In this document: positions 51,937 to 60,911 of the stretch, piece by piece
Layout of the letters: every line of letters begins with the position of its first letter
Position numbering within the stretch: position 1 is the first letter of the stretch
Source: Methanobacteriota archaeon
Lineage (GTDB): Archaea; Thermoplasmatota; Poseidoniia; Poseidoniales; Thalassarchaeaceae
DNA: 64,000 nucleotides
NCBI GenBank assembly: GCA_018650285.1
Contig: JABIGF010000017.1
Coordinates: forward strand, 1-64,000
Direction of reading: 5' to 3'
Made by a program: the position numbers and the translations under genes
The notes under the pieces: model-generated
The model's database searches: none
Told to the model about the DNA's origin: nothing
Seen by the model: only the letters and a program-made list of their open reading frames with translations

Positions 51937-54908
51937 TGGTAAAGACATCAGCCGCTGGCAGGAAGCGCGCGCAACGCAGCCCTGGATTGCAGACTCAAGT
52001 CACAGAAAATACTGGGGCTATGGACACAGGTTCAATAGCCGTAATACAGAATGAACATACGTTTGCCAGTGACGATAACAACCACGCCGATATAATTCAG
52101 CAATTGGAGTTCGACGTAAACAAATACATTCCAAATCCGATGGATGAGGATTGGCCGCGACAATCAATTCTTCACGGCTGTGTTCTTGATGTTGAATGGA
52201 AGGGTGGTGGTGGCCGATTGAACGACATGGTCCCCTCTTTCGACTCTGCGGAGGTTGATATTGCCGTAGGTAATAATCAAAGTGAAGCAGCCGCAGCACT
52301 CATCGCAAAAGAATCCTCTGATCAGGGTGGTGGTGCAACAAAAGCGGTAGTTGAGGAATCACTTGCTGCCTTTGGTGAAGGTTTGTTCTCTGAACTTGAT
52401 GCGCCTGATGGTGCCTACCGATTTGAACACGCCATTCACGACCATACTTTCACCTCAAACCAAGGTGGTTTTTACTATGATGAGGTGCGCGAACGGACCG
52501 AAGATGGTGAAACGAGCGGTTCAGAGAAATATGCAACATACGCCGCGCCGCGTTTCCACGAGCCTCGCGATCCAGTTATTATGTTCAGCAACACTCATCG
52601 TTCAACGCGCCATGGTGGTGATGGAGATGGTGAGGTTGATGGCCGTCTAGCGTGTAGGTATTCTACGGAATTGTTCAATTGCTGGTACGGGGATCCGACT
52701 GAGTTTGGAACAGTACCCGAACTGATGGTTCATGGTGGTATTCCAGTAGCTTGTTCCAACCTTCTCGCTGAAGCAAGTATCCTTGCACAGGGCATATCAG
52801 TAACTACTGGCCCAGGCGCCCAATCAACGCTGACTAGTTTGGAATCTCTATTGCTTGAAGCCTCTGAACATGTCGTTTCATCGGGTAGTAGCGCATCGCA
52901 TGCTGCATTTCATGAAGCAGGTCTTATTGCTCATTTTCGATGTTCATGGGATGGTGTGATGCCCTCACGTGTGGCCATTAATTTTTGGCGGCAGGCGTGG
53001 GTTCCGCTCAACGTAGACCTGCGAATGAATTGGCATCCTGTACCGAAGGGTTGGTCGTTGGGCGATTCGGACTTTGAATTGATAGATTTGGATCTTGACA
53101 ATCTTGCCACCCCAATCACAATCACGCGAACTTCCCCACTAACGGCCACACCGGGCAACCTGTTCGCAAATCGTATCCGCGCTATGCTAGAGGAAGAGGA
53201 CCTCCTTGATGAGCGTGATGCAGGTCAATTTGACGACGACTCTGGCGCGGAAGAGGATCTAGAACAACTTGCTGCGGAATTTGAGACGATGGACATTCTT
53301 GGTTGTGTATTGACCGGTCTCAATAAGACTCTTATTGATACTGGAGGACATTCTAACCGCGCCGGCGTAATGACAGTGGAGCGTGTGGTTATCAACGATG
53401 CTTATGGTCAGGTCCGAGTGGTTCAAGACTCTACTCTCACCGATGTTCAGGTGGCGAAGAGCCTTGAAACCGAAGACGATTCTCACCAGATACTATTCCG
53501 TCCAAGACTTCCAGTTCCAGCACGTTTGATGCTTCGTCTTCAGTCGCAAGATGACAGTGGTCCTGCGACACTGAGCACTTCACCAGTTTGTGGTTTCATT
53601 CTCCCCGATCACCTTGAATGGGCGATGGAATTCTTTGACAGAGATGGGATGCCCCTCGGACAATTAGATGTTGCTGAACGGGATTGGAGTCGACCCGGTG
53701 GTGATCAGGGTGGCCGAATTGTCTGGCAACCTCCCCCTGGTTCAGATATCCCTACGACTATATGGCCTGAGACGGACCAGCCTCACCTCAACGCTTTGCT
53801 CTTCTCGATGCTTCAACAAGGTCTTACCGACAGTACGAACTCAGTCCAAGAAAGTGCATTTTCTGCAATGATTCGTGCAATTGATACGACACTAGGGCAC
53901 ATGGATTCTACTGGGAAAGGTGGTGACCAGTATCTTTCAACATTCATCGGTCGCCCTATCGCAGTTGTTCGTGCGCAACTCCATCTTGAACTTGATTTGT
54001 CAAACCCTGATGGTGACCCATTATCTATGGACGTAGTTGAGACCTTGTCTAGTCAGGAAATTTCAGTACGACTTGGTGCAATTGCACGGGCGACAGACGG
54101 GCTCCTCGGTTATTTCGTGAATGATGATTACACTTTGTTCAACACCGTCTACCCAATCGACTCAGATAAGACGCAGCCTGAACTACCAGCGATGAGTGTT
54201 GGGAACCGGGATGCAAAGTTGATTGAGCATAACTCACTTGTTTTCGATCCCACAGTGGAACTTCAACACGGCCTGACGGTCAACCTGACTCTGCTCATGC
54301 ACCCTCAATCAGGGGTCCACGCAAATTGTGGATTCCTACCTCAGAAGGAAATTGTACTAATGCGCGAGCATTACGAGGATGCACTAGAGAGAATTGCACC
54401 TACGTTCAAGTTTGGCCCCGTCCTTATGAATCCAGAGGATATAGTCATGCCCAGTCCTGAACTTAAGGGCTTGCGATGGAGTTGGATCCATCGACCATCC
54501 TACACGAATTGGAGTGAAAAGGGAGTGAACCCCGAAGCGGGCTCCCTTCAGTTCCATGAGAGTCCGCCACAAGCCATTGAAGGTTGGCTGAAACTTGCGG
54601 ACCCCGATGCAACACCTCCTCCATATGATCCAGATAACTCTGGTAGTGTGGAAACGGATCCAGTGATAGAGGCGCCAAGTTCAGGGTGGACTGAGATGGT
54701 CATTGATCGAGCAGCAGTCGCTTCAGCGGCAGCCCGTGACATCCGAACTATTGATCGTGTTGGCCCAATTTCAGAACCTCCAACTTACACCCCTACTATA
54801 GATATTCCAATTGACATTGATATACCGGAATTGCCTCCTATGAGGGGCGGTGCAATTGACCCCCCGCCAATTGATGTTGATGAAGGTTTAGACCCCCGGT
54901 TTGATTAA
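51936..54908 (+). CDS. Large unknown protein closing the giant operon
   Basis: 990 residues from ATG 51936, which overlaps the previous stop by one base (TAATG). A basic N-terminus (KTSAAGRKRAQRSPG) is followed by SILHGCVLDVEWKGGG, a long mixed alpha/beta body and a Pro/Asp/Glu-rich C-terminal tail (IDIPIDIDIPELPPMRGG). No enzymatic motif, signal peptide or membrane helix is recognised. A spacer of 42 AT-rich bases separates it from the next gene, where base composition drops, so I take this as the operon end. Confidence 0.65.
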   Translation: MVKTSAAGRKRAQRSPGLQTQVTENTGAMDTGSIAVIQNEHTFASDDNNHADIIQQLEFDVNKYIPNPMDEDWPRQSILHGCVLDVEWKGGGGRLNDMVPSFDSAEVDIAVGNNQSEAAAALIAKESSDQGGGATKAVVEESLAAFGEGLFSELDAPDGAYRFEHAIHDHTFTSNQGGFYYDEVRERTEDGETSGSEKYATYAAPRFHEPRDPVIMFSNTHRSTRHGGDGDGEVDGRLACRYSTELFNCWYGDPTEFGTVPELMVHGGIPVACSNLLAEASILAQGISVTTGPGAQSTLTSLESLLLEASEHVVSSGSSASHAAFHEAGLIAHFRCSWDGVMPSRVAINFWRQAWVPLNVDLRMNWHPVPKGWSLGDSDFELIDLDLDNLATPITITRTSPLTATPGNLFANRIRAMLEEEDLLDERDAGQFDDDSGAEEDLEQLAAEFETMDILGCVLTGLNKTLIDTGGHSNRAGVMTVERVVINDAYGQVRVVQDSTLTDVQVAKSLETEDDSHQILFRPRLPVPARLMLRLQSQDDSGPATLSTSPVCGFILPDHLEWAMEFFDRDGMPLGQLDVAERDWSRPGGDQGGRIVWQPPPGSDIPTTIWPETDQPHLNALLFSMLQQGLTDSTNSVQESAFSAMIRAIDTTLGHMDSTGKGGDQYLSTFIGRPIAVVRAQLHLELDLSNPDGDPLSMDVVETLSSQEISVRLGAIARATDGLLGYFVNDDYTLFNTVYPIDSDKTQPELPAMSVGNRDAKLIEHNSLVFDPTVELQHGLTVNLTLLMHPQSGVHANCGFLPQKEIVLMREHYEDALERIAPTFKFGPVLMNPEDIVMPSPELKGLRWSWIHRPSYTNWSEKGVNPEAGSLQFHESPPQAIEGWLKLADPDATPPPYDPDNSGSVETDPVIEAPSSGWTEMVIDRAAVASAAARDIRTIDRVGPISEPPTYTPTIDIPIDIDIPELPPMRGGAIDPPPIDVDEGLDPRFD

Positions 54909-54950
54909 ATTTAACATAGATGAATCTCAAGATAATTAGGAAGTGGAAAA

Positions 54951-57383
54951 ATGGAAAATAAAAACATGAAACATATATTGTTGGTATTAATATTATCAGT
55001 TTTGATGGCTATGGTGCCATTTACTAGCCCCAAGTTGGTAGTAGATGATGCACCCAATGAGGGTGCGTCCGCTCGAAGTATTACTTCTACTCATATTGAA
55101 ATGTGGTCAGAATCTTCATCATTAAATCCACAGATTCCATTTGAAAATTGTATATTATCTGACATAGTTGTTGATTCCTATGGTAATACATATGTGTCTG
55201 GCACATTTACCTCAGAAATAGGCTTTGGTTCAACAACATTAAACACATTTACAGACGATTATTCAGTTTTTGTTGCTAAAATCTCTACAAGTGGGACATG
55301 GGATTGGGCAGTCCAATCAACAGGTGATAACGCTCACAGCCGTGCCATGACTTTGGATACCAATGAAACCAACTTATACGTTGTTGGAAACCTTGTAGGC
55401 AACAATTCTTTTGGCGAACATTTTGCCTCATCTGTAGATAAAAATATGTTTGTATTATCAATTGATGCGGATACAGGTGGATTCAAAAATATCTACACTC
55501 CTTCATCTTCCGTATCCTCTTCAGGAATTAGTAATGCCGAAGCGGTAATTGCTCGTACAGGTGGTGGCGTATACATAGCAGGAGAGTATGAATTAATGCT
55601 AGACCTTCCTGGAATACCCCCTCTTCCTTTCAGTAATGGACATACGAATGCATTTGTTGCTTCACTAAGTGAGCAAGGGTGGGAATGGAGCACATCCACG
55701 AGTTGTTACCTTTCCATCTGCGGGGATGAAAACGCAACATCTCTTACATTAGATCACAATGGGAATGTTGCAGTTTTAGGGGAAATGGTAGCGAACACAA
55801 CTTTTGGTGCGAATGGTGAGGATGCAGGTCCTGTTTTATTAGGCGCTGGATTTACTGATGTTTTTGTCTGGACAATAAATTCTGTAAATTCCTTTTCAAT
55901 TAATGCAATTAGTACCAATAGCACTGGCGTTGAAACTCCGGCAAAAATTATCGCATTAGGGGAGGAGTTAATTATTTCAGGTAATTTTGTTGGAGAAATG
56001 AATCTTAGTGGAATCAATGTTTCATCTTATGGTGGCCCAGTATCTTCTGGTTTTGTGGGTTCTCTAACGTTTAATGGGCAGCAAGAAAATTGGAATTGGG
56101 TAAGGACTGTTAATGGAAGTAGTGATTCCGGCCCGACTAGTGGGAGATTTACATCGATTCAGTTATACATCCCTTGGCAGATAACTGATATTGATGTCGG
56201 CCAAGATAATACAATAATCGTTGCAGGTGAATATTGGGGGGAGGCCCAACTTGATAGCCTTATTATGCCGGGAACAGGATCATTCAACAACCTCGATGCA
56301 TTTGTCGCCCAACTCTCTTCTCAGGGTGATTGGCTGAATATGATGATCGTTGGAGGACCAGGACCAGATGGTATGACAAGAGTAGCCACCTCTTCAAACG
56401 GCCAGATGCACATAGGGTTGGATTCAGATTCTGTTGCAATTACTTTTGGGGATTCTACCCATTATCCTAATGACCGTTCTGTAATAATTGGAGCTTTTGA
56501 GTGGGATAGAGATAAAGATTCAATTTCAGATGAAATGGATCAATGTGAGGGTTATGACGATAAAATTGATGAAGATAATGACGGGATTCCTGATGCCTGT
56601 GATCCGCTAATTGATTCAGATGGAGATAGTATTTCAGATACTTTAGACCGTTGTCCATTTATTCATGCTGGAGATTTAGATGAGGATGGAGATGGCTGCC
56701 CCGACGAAATTTTGGTGGGTTGTATGGATGATAATGCTCACAATTACACTAATTTGGCGAATTCAAACTCAACGACTTGTGATTATGATTGGGATAATGA
56801 TGGAACAGATGACGATGATGAAATTGTAGGTTGTATGGATGATACTGCAGACAATTTTGACCCTAGTGCTACAGACCCAGGGCAATGTAATTTCACGCCC
56901 TCTTGCCCGGATTGTTCAGTTGATGGTGATGATGATGAAGATGGGGTACCAAATGAAACAGATCAATGTCCTGAAACACCAGGTGGTACACCAGTGCACC
57001 CTGATGGTTGCGGGGGAGATGGAACGGTGGATCCACAAGGTAATGCATCTGTTTGGGGTGCAATTGGTGATTGTGACCCAACAAACACATCGGTTAATTG
57101 TCAAGAAGAGATGATTATTGCTGGTGTAGGTGGTGCGGGCTTATTTGGTGGTTCAATAATTACTCGTGTGCTTAGACCCGGTGTAGGAAAAGGAAGGGGC
57201 CCAGGACTGGGAATAGGTGACATAGCAGATGCCAAGGATGCATACGATTTCATCGCTAAAAAGGATGCTAAAAAGGTGAAGACAACTGGTGGCTCAGATC
57301 ACTATTTCAAACCAGGAGTTGAGCGTCAAGGAGCGATGTCTACTGCAGCAGATACTGCGCTTGATGATTATGTTGAGGATTGA
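54951..57383 (+). CDS. Secreted surface protein with beta-propeller-like and calcium-binding repeats
   Basis: 810 residues. A signal peptide (KHILLVLILSVLMAMVPFTS) leads into about 450 residues of SBBP/propeller-like repeats (DSYGNTYVSGTF, HNGNVAVLGEM, DNTIIVAGEYWG). Thrombospondin-3-type calcium repeats follow (DRDKDSISDEMDQC, DEDNDGIPDACDPLIDSDGD), two GCMDDxAxNxxxxA modules (near 585 and 630), and a short Gly-rich hydrophobic stretch (GVGGAGLFGGSIITRVL) before a polar tail, probably a membrane anchor. It is likely an archaeal cell-surface adhesin or structural protein. Composition is like the core genome, not like the operon upstream. Confidence 0.75.
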   Translation: MENKNMKHILLVLILSVLMAMVPFTSPKLVVDDAPNEGASARSITSTHIEMWSESSSLNPQIPFENCILSDIVVDSYGNTYVSGTFTSEIGFGSTTLNTFTDDYSVFVAKISTSGTWDWAVQSTGDNAHSRAMTLDTNETNLYVVGNLVGNNSFGEHFASSVDKNMFVLSIDADTGGFKNIYTPSSSVSSSGISNAEAVIARTGGGVYIAGEYELMLDLPGIPPLPFSNGHTNAFVASLSEQGWEWSTSTSCYLSICGDENATSLTLDHNGNVAVLGEMVANTTFGANGEDAGPVLLGAGFTDVFVWTINSVNSFSINAISTNSTGVETPAKIIALGEELIISGNFVGEMNLSGINVSSYGGPVSSGFVGSLTFNGQQENWNWVRTVNGSSDSGPTSGRFTSIQLYIPWQITDIDVGQDNTIIVAGEYWGEAQLDSLIMPGTGSFNNLDAFVAQLSSQGDWLNMMIVGGPGPDGMTRVATSSNGQMHIGLDSDSVAITFGDSTHYPNDRSVIIGAFEWDRDKDSISDEMDQCEGYDDKIDEDNDGIPDACDPLIDSDGDSISDTLDRCPFIHAGDLDEDGDGCPDEILVGCMDDNAHNYTNLANSNSTTCDYDWDNDGTDDDDEIVGCMDDTADNFDPSATDPGQCNFTPSCPDCSVDGDDDEDGVPNETDQCPETPGGTPVHPDGCGGDGTVDPQGNASVWGAIGDCDPTNTSVNCQEEMIIAGVGGAGLFGGSIITRVLRPGVGKGRGPGLGIGDIADAKDAYDFIAKKDAKKVKTTGGSDHYFKPGVERQGAMSTAADTALDDYVED

Positions 57384-57401
57384 TTTCAATTAATTCCATA
57401 T

Positions 57402-57938
57402 TCAACTTTTGACTAATCCACGAGCGACCAATCCAATACCAATCATTGCAAGGAACCATGCAATAGTTTGTGTCAAGATGATGTCGTACTTGTATGTGGT
57501 TTCAGTTGTTTGTGCAGTCCCATCAATTGAATTTCCCGCTACAAAACGGTAGTCTCCCCCAGATAGTGCCCAATCTATTTCGCCAGAACTATCGGGACCA
57601 CCTTCAATAAAGGTCAAGTCTTCAGTATCACACAATAAGTAGCCTTCACCACTATCTATGCATTTGTCAGCATCACTTGCATCAACAATGCCAATCCAAG
57701 CGTCAGGTGCATCCCATTGGATAGCAAAATTTGCAACAATAATTCCATTTACAGCATCAGGGATTGGAATATTCTGTTCAAGCATGGCAGATTTTTCACA
57801 GATATCTAGCCCTGCAATCCCTGTTGAACAGGAAGGCACATCCATGCTTTCTGTACCTTCTCCAGAAAAGCCGATGAAGCCGGCAAAAATGGCAACGAGT
57901 AAAATCACAGAACCAATAATTAGTGGAATCAACTTCAT
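57402..57938 (-). CDS. Small bitopic membrane protein, unknown
   Basis: 178 residues from ATG 57938. One hydrophobic helix at each end (LIPLIIGSVILLVAIFAGFI and IAWFLAMIGIGLVARGLV) brackets a 110-residue external domain with five cysteines and a beta-sandwich look (IVANFAIQWDAPDAWIGIVD). The frame extends to 57962. It converges on the surface protein gene. Function unknown. Confidence 0.55.
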   Translation of the reverse strand: MKLIPLIIGSVILLVAIFAGFIGFSGEGTESMDVPSCSTGIAGLDICEKSAMLEQNIPIPDAVNGIIVANFAIQWDAPDAWIGIVDASDADKCIDSGEGYLLCDTEDLTFIEGGPDSSGEIDWALSGGDYRFVAGNSIDGTAQTTETTYKYDIILTQTIAWFLAMIGIGLVARGLVKS

Positions 57939-58035
57939 GTCGGTCACTTGTCCACATTTCATTCACCTCTAAATCACTTTTTATTGTTAATTTTGATACC
58001 CGCAGGTTTGAGATATGTGGTGCATTCCCCAACTC

Positions 58036-59535
58036 ATGGGCGAAGCATACGACGCACTTATGGGGCGCATGCGAGAGTTAGATGTGATGGGACAAATTAG
58101 CGGGCTGCTAGGTTGGGACCAAGAAGTAATGATGCCTCCCAAAGCAGCAGCAATGCGTGCTGAACAATTAGCATGGCTGTCTAAAGAAGGGCACACGAGA
58201 ATGACAGACCCAAAAGTAGGGGAATTGCTTACAACAGCCGAAGCCGAAGTTGGTGATGATGAAGTTGAACAAGGAAACTTACGCATAATTCGCGACTCAT
58301 ACGACAAGGCCACAAAGAAGCCAGTAGAGTTTGTTGAAGAAAAGGCGCGCCATACTTCTAAGAGCATAGTGTCATGGACAGAAGCGCGTGAGAAAAACGA
58401 CTTCTCAATCTTCCGAGATGACTTGGCAAAAATGATTGACATGTCCCGCGAGTTGGCTGGATATCTTGGCTATGATGACAACCCTTATGACGCTCTTCTC
58501 GACCTATACGAATCAGGATTATGTGTTGCCAAATTAGACCCGCTATTTGCCGGTTTGAGAGAATCCTCAGTTCCGCTAATCAAGGCGGTATCAGAACTTG
58601 AAGTCAAACCAGATTGTAGTTGGGTACACAAACACCCTTGGCCAAAAGCAAGCCAGGAAGCATTGAGCCAAGCTCTATCTGAAGCAATTGGTTTTGATTT
58701 TCAAGCAGGAAGGCGTGACGAATCAACACATCCATTCTGCGGCGGTTCAAATCCTGACGATGTTCGTTGGACAACTCGTTATGATGAGAAAGAACCGTAT
58801 GGTGCTATTTTTGGGACCATGCACGAAACAGGTCATGCATTGTATGAACAAGGCCGGCCACGAAACTTAGATTTCCAGCCAGCAGGCGAAGCAAATGGGC
58901 TCGGTGTCCACGAAAGTCAAAGCCGGTTATGGGAGAATCAAATAGGGCGCTCTTTAGAGTTCTGCGAATGGTCATTCCCAATGTGGCAAGAACACTTCCC
59001 TGCTAATTTTGAAGGAGTCACACCTGAAATGTTGTGGCAGGCAGTCAACCAGGTTGAAGCCAGTTTAATTCGTGTTGAGGCTGATGAAGCCACATACAAT
59101 CTTCACATTATGATTCGATATGAGGTAGAGAAGAAACTCATCAATGGTGAGTTGGAAGTCGATGACCTACCTGATGCATGGGATGATATGTACGAGGAGT
59201 TTCTTGGTGTGCGCTCTCCAACACGTACTGAAGGTGTCCTCCAAGATATTCATTGGTCGTTTGGCGCATTTGGGTATTTCCCAACCTATACTCTAGGAAA
59301 CCTCTACTCTGCTCAACTCTTAGTTGCTGCTAGAAAAGAGATCACAAATTTGGATGAGCAAATTCGTAATGGTGAGTTTAGTCCACTTCTAGAGTGGATG
59401 CGTACGCACGTGCACGCGAGAGCATCTATCATTGAGCCCGCAGATTTGATTGAAGAGGCAACAGGTGAGCAACCAAAGCCTGATGCATTTGTCACTTACC
59501 TCGCTGATAAGATTGGCACCCTCTATGGTCTTTGA
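58036..59535 (+). CDS. Carboxypeptidase Taq (M32 metallopeptidase)
   Basis: About 499 residues of the M32 family, which removes C-terminal residues from peptides in the cytoplasm. The zinc motif HETGH (MHETGHALYEQG, near residue 263) and the downstream GVHESQSRLWEN with the third ligand Glu, GQISGLLGWDQEVMMPP near the N-terminus and FGAFGYFPTYTLGNLYSAQL near the C-terminus are all diagnostic. Length is typical. ATG 58036 (MGEAYDALM) is preferred; an in-frame ATG at 58015 would add seven residues. Its stop overlaps the next start. Confidence 0.93.
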   Translation: MGEAYDALMGRMRELDVMGQISGLLGWDQEVMMPPKAAAMRAEQLAWLSKEGHTRMTDPKVGELLTTAEAEVGDDEVEQGNLRIIRDSYDKATKKPVEFVEEKARHTSKSIVSWTEAREKNDFSIFRDDLAKMIDMSRELAGYLGYDDNPYDALLDLYESGLCVAKLDPLFAGLRESSVPLIKAVSELEVKPDCSWVHKHPWPKASQEALSQALSEAIGFDFQAGRRDESTHPFCGGSNPDDVRWTTRYDEKEPYGAIFGTMHETGHALYEQGRPRNLDFQPAGEANGLGVHESQSRLWENQIGRSLEFCEWSFPMWQEHFPANFEGVTPEMLWQAVNQVEASLIRVEADEATYNLHIMIRYEVEKKLINGELEVDDLPDAWDDMYEEFLGVRSPTRTEGVLQDIHWSFGAFGYFPTYTLGNLYSAQLLVAARKEITNLDEQIRNGEFSPLLEWMRTHVHARASIIEPADLIEEATGEQPKPDAFVTYLADKIGTLYGL

Positions 59536-60737
59536 GTGAAGTGTGGGATGCGAAGACCCAAAGGGTTGGACACTCACCAACAGTCGTGGCTGACATCTCT
59601 GAGTTTGCTTGGTTTGTGCGCGACATGCCTGCAGCAGCTACCGCTGTGCTGTTAGGCCAAACCCGCCTATATGCTGGTGACTGGGATGGCAATCTTCGTG
59701 CCTGGAGTGAAGAGGGCAAGCAACTTTGGATTGCTGAAGCAGAAGACCGTGTGGAAAGAATGTGTGGCGCAAGAGATGCTGAATCGCCATTCATCTGCGC
59801 AACCGCTGGTAGCCAAATCAGTTCTTTAGATGCTGCAAGTGGCGAAATGCGTTGGATTCGTCAACTAGTTGGCTCATCTGATTTAGTAGTCTGCTCTGAT
59901 GATGGAAGCCGAGTATTGGCAACATCATCAGTCTATGAAATTGAATTAAATGATTTTATTGAAACAACATGCTGGCGTTTTGATGCTGACGGAGAAAGTG
60001 TCCGCGAAGACACTTTCGAAGAAAGGCCATGGCATCTTCTTCTTGATGAGAAAGGTGTGGCGACAATGGGTATTGGTAGGCCAAGATGTGGTTTAATCAC
60101 TCAGAATGATAATGAAAGTAATCACATTAATTTAGCCGAAGACAACCCAATTTTATGCGGTTCAACAATTGGTGATAAGACAATTTTCGGCCACGCATCT
60201 GGGTTAGTTACCATGCTCAAAGAAAATAGTGATGGGTTGATAGAACTTGATTCTGGTCACGGCGACAGTGTTCACACATTGCATTTTGATGGCACCTCCA
60301 TTATTGCTGGTGGCGACGATGGTGAAGTCCGTTCAATTTCCACAAAGGGGGATGTGAAATGGTCTGAGAATCTCGGTTCCGCTTTGGATGAATGTACTAT
60401 CGGTTTCGAAATAGGTGGCGAAAAAAGTTGCTGGGTTGGCACCTGGGATGGGTTGAATGCCACACTATGGGTGCTATCAGGAAATGATGGTAAAACACTT
60501 CTCCAATTCACAAATTTATCTCGGATTCGAGCATTAGCTAGCCGCGAAGATCGTGTAGTAATTGGATTGGATGATGGAAGGGTATTATTGTTCAATCAAG
60601 AATTATTTTGCAGGCGATTAAATGACAATAATAATGTTGAGAATAATAGCGACAATAATGACGATGAGGCTGATGACAGCGTCGAGGGGGCCGGTCGCCT
60701 TTCATTGCAAGAGAGATTGCGTGCTTTGAGAAAGTAA
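59532..60737 (+). CDS. WD40/PQQ-like beta-propeller protein
   Basis: 401 residues with several propeller blades: LYAGDWDGNLRAWSEEGKQLW, SSLDAASGEMRWIRQL, IIAGGDDGEVRSISTKGDVKW and VVIGLDDGRVLLFNQ. It has no signal peptide and ends with an Asn/Asp-rich, then helical, tail. It starts at TTG 59532, overlapping the stop of the M32 gene (TTGA), so the two are coupled. Probably an interaction scaffold; partners unknown. Confidence 0.75.
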   Translation: MSEVWDAKTQRVGHSPTVVADISEFAWFVRDMPAAATAVLLGQTRLYAGDWDGNLRAWSEEGKQLWIAEAEDRVERMCGARDAESPFICATAGSQISSLDAASGEMRWIRQLVGSSDLVVCSDDGSRVLATSSVYEIELNDFIETTCWRFDADGESVREDTFEERPWHLLLDEKGVATMGIGRPRCGLITQNDNESNHINLAEDNPILCGSTIGDKTIFGHASGLVTMLKENSDGLIELDSGHGDSVHTLHFDGTSIIAGGDDGEVRSISTKGDVKWSENLGSALDECTIGFEIGGEKSCWVGTWDGLNATLWVLSGNDGKTLLQFTNLSRIRALASREDRVVIGLDDGRVLLFNQELFCRRLNDNNNVENNSDNNDDEADDSVEGAGRLSLQERLRALRK

Positions 60738-60768
60738 TGCACTTTGAGTACAATGGTTTTAGCCAGTT

Positions 60769-60812
60769 TCCATTTCTTTTTCTTTTGTTATTTTCATATT
60801 ATTTTCTTGTTA
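60769..60812 (+). terminator. T-rich terminator tract
   Basis: Three to four clustered T runs (CATTTCTTTTTCTTTTGTTA, then further TTTTC and ATTTTC repeats) lie 35-75 bases after the propeller gene. Oligo-T tracts without a hairpin are the usual archaeal termination signal. Confidence 0.5.
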
Positions 60813-60880
60813 CCATAGGAAATACTCCACTGGAAAATAAGGTTATTAGTGTTATTTTCTTGTAGAAAAGTGGTTGTATT

Positions 60881-60897
60881 ACCGAAAGATTTAATTG
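60881..60897 (+). promoter_or_regulatory. BRE/TATA promoter of the structured RNA
   Basis: ACCGAAAGATTTAATT is a good match to an archaeal BRE (purine-rich, CGAAA) plus TATA box. Transcription would start about 25 bases downstream, near 60912-60918, just before the first strong hairpin and far from any start codon, which supports a non-coding transcript. Confidence 0.6.
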
Positions 60898-60911
60898 CCT
60901 CCCCCCGCCTT

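Noticed and set aside
31825-54908. Phage tail or extracellular contractile injection system
   Set aside because: No sheath, tube, baseplate, LysM spike, AAA+ ATPase or capsid-like protein is recognisable among the ten genes.
31825-54908. Secreted S-layer or adhesin operon
   Set aside because: The Ig-like domain and beta-rich giants suggest surface proteins, but no protein has a signal peptide or anchor, and the giant carries a zinc ribbon.
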